DNA from: Acidobacteriota bacterium
GTDB taxonomy: Bacteria > Acidobacteriota > Thermoanaerobaculia > Multivoradales > Multivoraceae
Assembly: GCA_026707325.1 (NCBI GenBank)
Contig: JAPOXA010000036.1
Location: 1 to 46,096, forward strand
Reading direction: 5' to 3'
DNA length: 46,096 nucleotides
Below are positions 16,321 to 23,956 of the stretch, in pieces (position 1 is the first letter of the stretch; every line of letters starts with the position of its first letter). The position numbers and the translations under genes are program-made. Below the pieces are notes generated by a model. It had not been told where the DNA came from. It searched no databases and worked only from the letters and a program-made list of their open reading frames with translations.

Positions 16321-17544
16321 CTACTCCCCGCAGCCGTGGTGGCGCGGCCGCGCACCGAAGCGAGCGCGAGGTAAGCCTGGGAGCTTGCGCCGCAGAACGC
16401 TACGGCGTGAGTTCCGAGGCGCAAGCTCCCAGGGAGGTGGGGGCTGGGGCCAAACATGGAGCCTGCGACAGGTTTGGCGGCGGTACGGCGCCAGGAGGTT
16501 GGTGAGCAGGTCAGCCAGGCGATAACCGGCGAGGGCGGCGCGCTGGAGGGAGATGTCGTAGGCCCGCTCGGCGTAGGCGCCGGACGGTGCCTGGCCCCGT
16601 TCGAGGTCGGGGGGATAGAGCGATTCGCGGACGATCTGGTTGGACTCTCCTGCCCAGGCTTCGAATTCGCCGGACTTGAGGTTGGCCCGTATCGTGTCGT
16701 CCAGGGGATGCCGGGCGCGAGCCTCGGACGCGACCCGGTCCTTGTGGGCCTCGTACTCGCGGTCGCGGGCCTCTCCGAAGAACCTCCAGAACTGCTCGGG
16801 CGGCGGCCCGTCGAAAGGCGCGTCGAGTCGAGCCAGTGCCCGATCCCTGTATTGAGCCCTGAACCGGCCGTCGAGGGCGCCGTCCCAGAAGGCGTGGAGG
16901 TTGCGGTTCCACTCGTCGAGACCGAAGCCGTTGCCGCCGCGGTCGCCTTCCCGTTCGTCGCGCCGCTCCGTGACCCGGGACGCGGCGTGAAGGGGCTGGT
17001 GGACGTCGCCTACGAGGTGGAAGATCCAGGCCAGATGGATCGCGCGCTTGCCCGGCCGGCCGGAGGTGTCGGCGACGGAGCGCGCAAGTTCGACCAACTG
17101 GCTCACGGCGTTCGGCTCGGGTACCGCCAGGTCCGTGTCGTGGGCCGTTCCGTCAGCACCCTGGCGCCATGTCCAGCCGATGTAGTGCCAGGTCGGGCGG
17201 TTGTACTTGTCGAGCTGCCGCGCCAGGTCGGGCCAGTAGGCGGCCCGCTCGAACAGGATGCGGTCCGCGTCTTCGCTGCTCTCGGCATCCCCAAGGCGAT
17301 ACGCGAACCGCCCGCAGCCCCGACGGCGATCCTGTTTGAGATCGAGACAGTGCATCAGGCTGTCCCTCGGCGCCTGCCGGAACAGCTCCAGGACCCGGCT
17401 CCGAACCTCCGGCTCGAGTTCCTGCCACGCGATCCGGGCCACGACTTCGTGGCCGAAGTCGTTCCAGGCACGGCTGGGCGCGGCTGCTATCAGGCCAGCC
17501 GCTACTGCGACCACGGCGACGGCACAGCAAGCCAACGAGCGCAT
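16321..17544 (-). CDS. Exported S1/P1-type nuclease
   Basis: A 407-residue protein. The start at 17544 gives a signal peptide (SLACCAVAVVAVAAGLIAAA) ending before Trp27, which as the mature N-terminal residue is the conserved zinc ligand of S1/P1 nucleases (SRAWNDFGHE). Further zinc ligands are visible in HLVGDVHQPLH and in the GGNGF region, with WHYIGW upstream. The family uses three zinc ions to cut single-stranded DNA/RNA and 3'-nucleotides outside the cell. The natural end appears to be near LLTNLLAPY; the last ~45 residues (from about PPPPWELAPRNSRR) are encoded by the inverted repeat at 16376-16433 and its flank, an acquired C-terminus with biased Arg/Pro composition. Confidence 0.85.
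   Translation of the reverse strand: MRSLACCAVAVVAVAAGLIAAAPSRAWNDFGHEVVARIAWQELEPEVRSRVLELFRQAPRDSLMHCLDLKQDRRRGCGRFAYRLGDAESSEDADRILFERAAYWPDLARQLDKYNRPTWHYIGWTWRQGADGTAHDTDLAVPEPNAVSQLVELARSVADTSGRPGKRAIHLAWIFHLVGDVHQPLHAASRVTERRDEREGDRGGNGFGLDEWNRNLHAFWDGALDGRFRAQYRDRALARLDAPFDGPPPEQFWRFFGEARDREYEAHKDRVASEARARHPLDDTIRANLKSGEFEAWAGESNQIVRESLYPPDLERGQAPSGAYAERAYDISLQRAALAGYRLADLLTNLLAPYRRQTCRRLHVWPQPPPPWELAPRNSRRSVLRRKLPGLPRARFGARPRHHGCGE
16376..16433. repeat. 16-bp perfect inverted repeat inside the nuclease 3' end
   Basis: CCTGGGAGCTTGCGCC (16376-16391) is the exact reverse complement of 16418-16433, with a 26-base spacer holding a smaller ACGC-TACG-GCGT hairpin. It is translated as the odd C-terminus of the nuclease. 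A flanking 14-mer (GCGCTCGCTTCGGT on the minus strand, 16367-16354) also occurs on the plus strand within the spacer of the larger inverted repeat (14458-14471), and minus-strand GGTGCGCGGCCGCGCC next to it resembles the start of the double-hairpin repeat family. Confidence 0.8.
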
Positions 17545-17787
17545 GGACCGAGTGTACAGAGAACCGGATGGCGCGGGCGTCGCAGGAAAGTCGCCGACCC
17601 GCTCAGCGCCCGTCCCGTTCGCCCTGAACACGCCGACCCTCCGCACGTTGGCCCTGGAGCCTTGGGGCTGAACGCCATCGCCCGCCTTCGTCACGTTCGA
17701 GTGACGGACTTCCTTCGCCCGGTCCTGGCACGACTCTCAGCCGTTCAAGGTCAAGGCCGCACAATGCTTGCGAAGGTACCTTTCGTC
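17545..17787. other. Intergenic stretch upstream of the nuclease gene
   Basis: No gene recognised. The minus-strand frame upstream of the nuclease start is open but has no export or domain features. A 10-bp palindrome AAGGTACCTT at 17773-17782 sits immediately before the -35 element at 17788 and could be an operator for the RNA promoter described next. Confidence 0.35.
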
Positions 17788-17817
17788 TTGACAGATTCCG
17801 GGCGACGCGGCTAAGGT
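17788..17817 (+). promoter_or_regulatory. Promoter of the candidate structured RNA
   Basis: A perfect TTGACA (17788-17793), an 18-base spacer and TAAGGT (17812-17817). The predicted start, about 17822-17824, coincides with the first paired base of the RNA described below. No plus-strand protein gene follows. Confidence 0.5.
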
Positions 17818-17818
17818 C

Positions 17819-17998
17819 GGAGTGCGAGTTCCGCCTTGGGCTCATCCCTTGAACCCAAGGCCGGGAGTCGCAGGGAGTCAGCTCTACGGTTCATGGTCGC
17901 TGACACCTGAGACTGGGACGAAGACTGAGTCTCTCCACTCGCACGTCCACGTCCCGCTTAGAACAGTGGGGGCTGGTGCTCAGCCCCCACCGCTTTCA
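17819..17998 (+). ncRNA. Candidate structured non-coding RNA (four-way junction plus terminator)
   Basis: No known RNA family is recognised. Base pairing read by eye: an outer helix GTGCGAGT (17822-17829) with ACTCGCAC (17937-17944), enclosing three hairpins: GCCTTGGG/CCCAAGGC (17833-17840 with 17854-17861), GTCAGC/GCTGAC (17877-17882 with 17899-17904) and GAGACT/AGTCTC (17909-17914 with 17928-17933). Together they form a cloverleaf-like four-way junction of about 125 bases, followed by a terminator-type hairpin. A promoter with perfect -35 ends just upstream. Signature sequences of SRP RNA, RNase P RNA and tmRNA were looked for and not seen; a 6S-like RNA is not excluded. It lies 216 bases past the end of the BREX operon on the opposite strand. 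Confidence 0.5.
17966..17990 (+). terminator. Terminator-like hairpin closing the candidate RNA
   Basis: A 10-bp perfect stem (GTGGGGGCTG with CAGCCCCCAC) and 5-base loop GTGCT, followed by CGCTTTC. The T-run is short, so termination strength is uncertain. On the minus strand it could also stop transcripts leaving the BREX operon. Confidence 0.55.
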
Positions 17999-18213
17999 GA
18001 TGCACCCTACTTTGCCACTTGTGTAATGTCAATACAAAATTCTGTGATTCGTAAAGCACCTAGCTTTAGCGGCTTTTCCGTGGATATGGATCTGGCGCCT
18101 TCGCACTTCCTGAAGATCTTCTTCCCGATCTTGTTCTCTTCCCGATCTTGTTCAGGGCACGTTGATCTTCAGAGTACGAGTCTCTGGCGCGACGTTGGGC
18201 CTCGGGCACTTCT
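17999..18213. other. A/T-rich tract past the end of the BREX operon
   Basis: Noticeably poorer in G+C than its surroundings (for example AATACAAAATTCTGTGATT at about 18030). No complete gene. On the minus strand the frame around ALNKIGK and KIFRKCEGARSISTEK is joined across frames by the 17-base duplication at 18121, which may be a broken short gene or chance. The drop in GC marks the edge of the defence island. Confidence 0.4.
18121..18153. repeat. 17-base tandem duplication
   Basis: CTTCCCGATCTTGTTCT (18121-18137) is followed at once by a second copy (18138-18153, lacking only the last base). The unit length is not a multiple of three, so it would shift any frame crossing it. It lies in the A/T-rich tract downstream of brxL. 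Confidence 0.8.
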
Positions 18214-20280
18214 TCAGGACAACAGCGCCTTGAAGACGCCGTCGATCGGATCCCGGTAGTACTCGATGTTCACCTTCGTCCACAGTTCGTCCGGCAAGGC
18301 GTGCAGGTCCCGGCGCGCGCTCACCGGCAGCAGGAGAGTCGTGGCCTGCTTGTCGACCGCCAACTCGGCGATCGCCATGGGGTTCGGTAGCGGGTCCAAA
18401 CTGCCGCCGAGGTTCAGTTGGCCAGCGAGGATTGTCGCGCCGCGCGAGCCCCGTTCAAGCAGAGCGCTGACGCAAGCGGCGAGAACGGGCATGCCGAGGC
18501 CCGCGCCCGAACGATCGGCGTCGAAGGGCCGTAGCTGGAGGGAGAACTCGTGGGCTCGCGGGTCCCGGTGCGCGACCAGCGCCTTGGCGTCCCTGTAGAG
18601 ATTCTGTTCACCTACCCGGACGCTCTCCCGAAACGCCGGCGGCACCGGCTGATTCACGAACTTCACGCCGCTGCCGGGCCCAGCAGCTACCTCGATCCGG
18701 TAGAGCCCGGGACCCGCTCCGTCCGCTCCGGGGCCGACCGCCCACACCTGGCCGGGCGGAAGGGGGTCGCTCTCGATCGCTTCATCGCTGTGAAGCTCCG
18801 GCGTGGCGACGAACTGCTCCACTCCTTCCACTCCAAGCGTGAAGGAGAAGTGCGTGTTGCGGAACTCGCTTGCCAGGCAACGCTTCTGCTGCTCCTTGAC
18901 CCGTCGCCGCGACTCCAGGGAAAGCCGCGCGATCTCTTCGAGCTCTTCGTCCTCGATCGGCATTTCCGGGTCCGGAAACAGGAGCTTCACCAGACCCGAA
19001 CAGGTCCTATTCACGGCCTCGATGTCCCGGCCGCTCAGGGCGCCGCCCCAGAACATCCGGTTCTGCAGAGCGCTCACCCTGCTCCCCTGCCGCAACTGGT
19101 TCCAGCATTCGCTGAGGAAGTCGGTGACGAGGCCGAAGTGATCCGTCAGGTGGTCTGCCGGGTTGAGTTTCGGAAAGTTCCAGCCCGGCGCGAAGGCGTG
19201 AATCCGGTCATGGAACGCGGTGTCGTCGCGCATCTCCTTGGGCAGCGGTCCCAGCAGGTGGCCGATGCGCTGCTGCTGTTCCACATCGACGTCGTAGTTG
19301 CCGACCATGACAATGCCGCCGGCGGCCCTGATGCTCTCCTTGCCCCGGCTGAACTCGCCCGAGGCCATGTAGCCCTTCATGATGTTCACGCCGTCCTTCT
19401 GGTCGAAGGAGACGCCGGCGATCTCGTCGAAGCAGACGACGTCGTACTGGCAGACGAGGCCACGCTGGCCGTTCGCCATGTTGACAAACATCTTCGCCAC
19501 CGTGGCCTTGCCACCCGATATGAGGTGGGAGTACGGTGAAATCTGCTGGTAGATGTGGCTCTTTCCGGTGCCGCGGGGGCCGAGTTCCACGAGGTTGTGG
19601 TTGCTCTCGACGAACGGGACCATTCGCAACAGCGCGACGCGCTTGGCGGCATCGTCGAGCGCCGCGGGTTCCAGGCCCACCGACCGAACGAGGAAGTCCC
19701 GCCACTCGTCAGTCGTGAACCCGGCGCGGCCCCGCCCCAGGATGTCGAGCACCCGGGGATTCGACATCTGAATCGGCCGTAGCTGGGCGATGCGGAACGG
19801 ATTGCCGCGCTCTTCGGTGGCGACCAGCGCGTCGTACTCCAGGGTGACCTCGGCGTAGAAGCCATCCGTGAGGATGCGCTGGTTGTCCTTGACGATGCGG
19901 TCGGACACCCCCACGTCCCGCAGGCCGAGACTCGGCAGCTCGGCCACATAGCGATCGTTCTTCGCGTCCAGACGAGCGCGCGCGATGTCGATCAGCTTGA
20001 CCGAGCCCCGTTCGCGGGCCCGCGACTTGAACACCTCCTGCTCGCTCGGTCGCACCGTGCGGCCCCGAAGTTGCTGCTCGACGATGCCGAGCCCTTCCGC
20101 GATCTCGGCCTCGTCCACGCTCGCGCAGTAGCGCCCCAGGAGGAACTCCACGACGTAGGTGGGCACCGGGTACTGCCGGGCGTAGCGGCGCACCAGATCC
20201 TTGCGGACGAGATAGCCCGGAAAGGCCTCGGCGGCAAGCTCGTCGAGGTGGTCCAGTTCAAGAGCGCCGGGTTCCGTCAC
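18214..20280 (-). CDS. brxL: BREX protein BrxL, Lon-like AAA+ ATPase
   Basis: A 688-residue protein, the normal BrxL length. An N-terminal DUF4357/helical region precedes the AAA+ core with Walker A GPRGTGKS (about residue 232) and Walker B VVCFDEIAG (about 280), then a C-terminal Lon-protease-like domain (residues about 580-688). In that domain the Ser region reads DRSGAGLGMP, but the place of the Lon catalytic Lys (GGLKEK) reads NPMAIA, so proteolysis is unlikely. BrxL forms a ring ATPase on DNA and is needed for phage restriction in type 1 BREX. GTG start overlaps the pglZ stop (GTGA). Last gene of the operon. Confidence 0.95.
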   Translation of the reverse strand: MTEPGALELDHLDELAAEAFPGYLVRKDLVRRYARQYPVPTYVVEFLLGRYCASVDEAEIAEGLGIVEQQLRGRTVRPSEQEVFKSRARERGSVKLIDIARARLDAKNDRYVAELPSLGLRDVGVSDRIVKDNQRILTDGFYAEVTLEYDALVATEERGNPFRIAQLRPIQMSNPRVLDILGRGRAGFTTDEWRDFLVRSVGLEPAALDDAAKRVALLRMVPFVESNHNLVELGPRGTGKSHIYQQISPYSHLISGGKATVAKMFVNMANGQRGLVCQYDVVCFDEIAGVSFDQKDGVNIMKGYMASGEFSRGKESIRAAGGIVMVGNYDVDVEQQQRIGHLLGPLPKEMRDDTAFHDRIHAFAPGWNFPKLNPADHLTDHFGLVTDFLSECWNQLRQGSRVSALQNRMFWGGALSGRDIEAVNRTCSGLVKLLFPDPEMPIEDEELEEIARLSLESRRRVKEQQKRCLASEFRNTHFSFTLGVEGVEQFVATPELHSDEAIESDPLPPGQVWAVGPGADGAGPGLYRIEVAAGPGSGVKFVNQPVPPAFRESVRVGEQNLYRDAKALVAHRDPRAHEFSLQLRPFDADRSGAGLGMPVLAACVSALLERGSRGATILAGQLNLGGSLDPLPNPMAIAELAVDKQATTLLLPVSARRDLHALPDELWTKVNIEYYRDPIDGVFKALLS

Positions 20281-22676
20281 GAGTCCTCTCCCACGCTAGT
20301 GTCCCGCCGGTCGAGGATACGGCCGTTGGCGTCCAGCAGGACCACGACGAGCGGCGAGGCCTCGTGCTCGTCGCCCGCCAACAGGAGGCTCACGCCACCA
20401 TCCTCGCCGACCGCTCCGACCTTCTTCGCCACCGACTTCGCCAGCTCTGCCTCCAGCCGAAGGTCGGCCGACACCTCCCCGCCTTCGACCGACCCGACCT
20501 CGATCACGCAGCGGAACCCGCGCCAGGTGATCGTGTCGATGCGGGCAGCCACCCCGGCATGCCCTTCCGGCGCCGTGACCCTCAAGTCCGGCGTCAAGCA
20601 CTCCTGAAGGCTGAGGCCGCCGTGGGCGTACGTCACGTTCCGGCGAAACGCTCCGATGCCGCGGGCCGCGGCGAACCGTTCCGCCGGGTTCCAGTGCCAC
20701 GGCAGGACGAGAGCGAACGAATCCGGCCGCGACTCTCCCGAGACCGAGGCGGCACGAGCGCCGCGGCTCACGGTCAAGTGTTGCGGCAGGTCCACTTTCG
20801 GCAGACCTCCGGGCAGCAACAGCCAGCCATGATCCGTCACGACACGTACTTCCTTCCAGCCCATTTCGAGCAGTCGAACGATCCGGTCCAGCAGACCCTC
20901 CAACTCTGGCCCGAGTTTACGGGCGAGCTCCGGCGCCGAGGAGTCATGACCGAGCTTGTCGATCGCCCCATGCTCCATCCAACCGCGCGCCGGGCTCCCA
21001 AGCGGCGCGTCGAGCGTGCCGTCGCCCAGCACCTGGTAGCCGCGCCGCTCCATCGCCTTCCTGAGAGCAGCGGCGTCGGCGACCCTGCCGTTGCCTGCGA
21101 AGCTGGGCGCGAAGTGGCGGCCGGGTGTTTCGCCCGCCAACTCGTGTGCCACGGGCGTCACCGCCGGCTTCCCGGTCGCGGTCACCGTGGGCAACGCGGC
21201 CCAGCGACTCCCAAACGCAACTGCCAGGCCCTGTTCCCCCAGCCTTTCGGCGAGGGCGACGCCCAGTTCGTAACGGAGGCCGTCGACGAACAGCAGACAA
21301 GCGTCCTCCTCGGCCTCCACGATGGCCGCCTCGTCCCGTCCCGGGAGCGGACTCCGGAGCGCAGCGGTCTGGAAGGCAACAGCCGCCCTCTCGATCCAGG
21401 GTTCCAGCAAGCGCCGAACCACGTCGCCGATCAACGCCTGGTGCGCCGTGGGAGCGGCGGCCAGCGCCTGGCGCGCGGCTCGGTCGGCCTTCCAGCCGTG
21501 GGCGACGTAGGCCGAGGCGAGGTCGTCCGGCGAGGCGCCACCAAGATCCGTGCCGACCTCGCGGGCAAGGGCCGCCAGCGGAGCGAGCACCTGCGCCAAG
21601 GGCGCGAGACCGATCCCGGCCCACACCCAATCACGGCGTGGGCCGTGCTTCTCCTCCAACGCAAGAACGCCGGCACAGAGGTCAGCGTGGTCCAGACTCG
21701 ACGGAAAGCTCAGGCCCTGTAGCAGACTGGCTTCATCGTCGTCGTTCAGGCCTGGCCAGCGCTCGCGCTGGACGAAGAGTGGCAACTCGCCGGAAGGACG
21801 CGAACGGCGCAACAAGTCGACGACACCTGGATAGTTGGCCGCAGTCTCCGCGAACCGGGCCCAGACCCGCTCCCAGGCACCCTCGCCGCGGCCGAGCATC
21901 TCCCCGGCCACGACGTCCGGGGCGTTCTCCGGGTCGAAGCCAAAGTCCGCTTGGCACTGGCTGCGAAACGCGCTCCATCTCTCTCGCCCGAGGCGAGACC
22001 GCATGGCCTCGCCCTCACTCATCCAGACCAGCACGTCGCGCCTCGGGTCGGGGCTCAGCACCTCGCGAAACCACTCCGCGTCCAGGAGTCTCTCTTCAAG
22101 CTGGGAGAGCGGCAGCATGGCCACGTCTCCCAGCGCTTCCTGGAGGGCCTGCCGTGTCGCGCCGTCCTCGGCGACGTCGAAGCCGAGCCCCATCGTCGAG
22201 CCGAGGAACGCCCAAGGCGTCCATTCCTTCCCATTCGGATGCGCCCACACCGCGCCGCGATAGAGCAGCTCGACGAGGGGCTTGAAGCGCCGCGGGCAAT
22301 CGTCACCGGCACGCAGCTCCCGCCGTGACGTACCCGGCAAATAGAGGACCGGCGGCACGCCATTGCCGGACTCCGGGACCACTTCCGAGCGGATGTCGTC
22401 CGAGCCATCCATCATCGTTCTGAGCCAGATGGCCGGCCCGGAACGGTCATCAGGGACGTACTCGCCCAAGCTGAGCAACTCCGGCATCTGCCGCCGCAAC
22501 GAGGGCAGCAAGGGGTGCCACGCCCCGGCCGGGTCCGGCCACAGGACCGCCGCCGGCCGCTCCTGACCGTCCATCGGACGCGCCCGCTCGCGAAGGCTGG
22601 CCATGAGAGCGGCGAGCAAGGTGCTTTGTCCTTCGACCGCCATGCCGCCCCCTGTTCCGCTGGCCGTACCGGTCAC
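20277..22676 (-). CDS. pglZ: BREX protein PglZ (type B), alkaline-phosphatase-superfamily
   Basis: A 799-residue protein. The PglZ domain (about residues 470-720) has the phosphatase-superfamily metal-site motifs LLFVDGLRYELG and VVTDHGWLLLPGGLP, plus HGGLSLQECLTP, the conserved end of the domain. The N-terminal half is helical with WPDPAGAWHPLLP and RFKPLVELLYRGAVWAHPNG, typical of the type B family. PglZ is essential for both methylation and exclusion in BREX. The GTG at 22676 overlaps the preceding stop (GTGA). An ATG at 22643 with a good AGGGGG sequence before it is an equally plausible start and would shorten the protein by 11 residues. Confidence 0.95.
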   Translation of the reverse strand: MTGTASGTGGGMAVEGQSTLLAALMASLRERARPMDGQERPAAVLWPDPAGAWHPLLPSLRRQMPELLSLGEYVPDDRSGPAIWLRTMMDGSDDIRSEVVPESGNGVPPVLYLPGTSRRELRAGDDCPRRFKPLVELLYRGAVWAHPNGKEWTPWAFLGSTMGLGFDVAEDGATRQALQEALGDVAMLPLSQLEERLLDAEWFREVLSPDPRRDVLVWMSEGEAMRSRLGRERWSAFRSQCQADFGFDPENAPDVVAGEMLGRGEGAWERVWARFAETAANYPGVVDLLRRSRPSGELPLFVQRERWPGLNDDDEASLLQGLSFPSSLDHADLCAGVLALEEKHGPRRDWVWAGIGLAPLAQVLAPLAALAREVGTDLGGASPDDLASAYVAHGWKADRAARQALAAAPTAHQALIGDVVRRLLEPWIERAAVAFQTAALRSPLPGRDEAAIVEAEEDACLLFVDGLRYELGVALAERLGEQGLAVAFGSRWAALPTVTATGKPAVTPVAHELAGETPGRHFAPSFAGNGRVADAAALRKAMERRGYQVLGDGTLDAPLGSPARGWMEHGAIDKLGHDSSAPELARKLGPELEGLLDRIVRLLEMGWKEVRVVTDHGWLLLPGGLPKVDLPQHLTVSRGARAASVSGESRPDSFALVLPWHWNPAERFAAARGIGAFRRNVTYAHGGLSLQECLTPDLRVTAPEGHAGVAARIDTITWRGFRCVIEVGSVEGGEVSADLRLEAELAKSVAKKVGAVGEDGGVSLLLAGDEHEASPLVVVLLDANGRILDRRDTSVGEDS

Positions 22677-23956
22677 TCGGCGGGATTCGCCGCGAAGATG
22701 GTCAACCGCAGTTCGTTGCCGAAGAGTTCGTACTCAGGGAGGCGGCCCGAGTGCTCTTCGCTGCGCCGAAGGATGACGTTGACCCCTTCGCCGCGACGGT
22801 CCATGAAGGTCACGCGCGGCGAATCGAGAAACGGGATGTCGTCAGGGATCCGACAGCGCGCGAGGATGCTCGTCACCGTGCCGTTGCGCGAGTACTGGCG
22901 GTACGCGAGATCCGTCAACTCCATTCCGTTCGGCGGGGCGCCCGGGGAGTAGAGCTCAAGGCGGTCATCGAACATGCGAAGCCGGATGCGGGACCCATAG
23001 ACCGAGTAGTCGCGGTGCGCGACGGCGTTGACCAGCGCCTCCAGCACGGCCGCCATGTCGTACTGGGGGATGTCATGCCGCCCGATCGTCTTCCGGGCGG
23101 CCACGCGCTGGTTGCGGGCCACGAACCTGCAGGCGAGTTCGACTTGGCGGTCGAGTGAACCGTGACAGTCCGCCGCGTCCAGTTGATAGTTCGCGGTCGA
23201 GAGCGCGTCCCCGATGCTCCCGCCACGATAAGCCACTGCCTGGACGTAGAAGTTCGGGAACCACCGCTCGGACTCCATCGAGGCGAGCAGCACTCCGGCA
23301 ACGGTGGGAACAAAGGATCCCTCCCCCGTCTGTTTGGCGAGGCCCAGCTTCGCGGCCAGCACTTCCCGCGAGTCTTCGGTCCGCGGCGTTCGGAAACGAT
23401 CGACCAGACCCACGTCCAGCGCTTCGAAGGTCGCCCCCTCCACGATGCCCTGATCGAACGACGGAAGCCGGGTGTGGCTTCGTTCCTGAATCAGCCGAAC
23501 CAGCACGTTCGGCGGGATGGCCATGGCCGAGTCGGCCTGGCGGCGGAAGTAGCCGCCCGGGCTCTTGTGGACGAAGAGGCTCGGCCGAACATCGACGGCC
23601 ACGACACAGCGAGACACACCTTCCGCGTCGGGCAGTTCCATGCTCTCCACCCGCACGTCCAGAGGCGGGTCGATCGAATCCCGGCTGATCTCCCGCACGA
23701 AACCGACGACCTCTCCAACGCGCTCAGCCGGAATCCCGACGATCTTCCCCGTCCGATCCGCGACGCCCAGAACGAGTGTGCCTCCGTACGCGTTGGCGAA
23801 GGCGGCCAAGTCGTCGCCCAGGTCGCCCCGGCGGGGCCCCTTGATCTTCTCGCCGGCGAAGACGACCTGCTTCAGCTCAAGGTGGCTGTCCTCGGCAAGC
23901 CGAATCCTCGCCAGCAGTTCGGCCGGGCTTTCAGGCATCTCGCTCGCCACGGCCAT
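22673..23956 (-). CDS. AlbA_2/Schlafen-type nucleic-acid-binding protein with ATPase-like C-terminus, inside BREX
   Basis: A 427-residue protein from the ATG at 23956 (GGGGAG five bases upstream). The frame is open to 24034, and the start lies 26 bases inside pglX. Residues about 10-125 form an AlbA_2 domain: ESHLELKQ-type start (EDSHLELKQVVF), then DLGDDLAAFANAYGGTLVLG. The C-terminal part has MAAVLEALVNAVAHRDYS followed by LYSPGAPPNGM, the GHKL-like N-box and G-box of the 'ATP-binding DNA-binding' family. Both ends overlap neighbours, so it is an integral operon member, not an insertion between units. It is not one of the six core BREX genes. A role as regulator, or as an additional RNA/DNA-targeting effector, is inference. 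Confidence 0.85.
   Translation of the reverse strand: MAVASEMPESPAELLARIRLAEDSHLELKQVVFAGEKIKGPRRGDLGDDLAAFANAYGGTLVLGVADRTGKIVGIPAERVGEVVGFVREISRDSIDPPLDVRVESMELPDAEGVSRCVVAVDVRPSLFVHKSPGGYFRRQADSAMAIPPNVLVRLIQERSHTRLPSFDQGIVEGATFEALDVGLVDRFRTPRTEDSREVLAAKLGLAKQTGEGSFVPTVAGVLLASMESERWFPNFYVQAVAYRGGSIGDALSTANYQLDAADCHGSLDRQVELACRFVARNQRVAARKTIGRHDIPQYDMAAVLEALVNAVAHRDYSVYGSRIRLRMFDDRLELYSPGAPPNGMELTDLAYRQYSRNGTVTSILARCRIPDDIPFLDSPRVTFMDRRGEGVNVILRRSEEHSGRLPEYELFGNELRLTIFAANPAE

Noticed and set aside
16354..16367. 14-mer shared with 14458-14471 as proof that both inverted repeats are one element
   Set aside because: Fourteen bases in very GC-rich DNA may coincide; kept only as a hint.
17822..18259. 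145-codon plus-strand open frame after the 17788 promoter
   Set aside because: Translation has no domain, signal or coding-like composition, it overlaps the end of brxL, and the same bases form well-paired RNA helices, so an RNA is the better reading.
20364..21722. Long plus-strand frames opposite pglZ
   Set aside because: Composition of shadow frames and no recognisable feature; pglZ on the minus strand is unambiguous.
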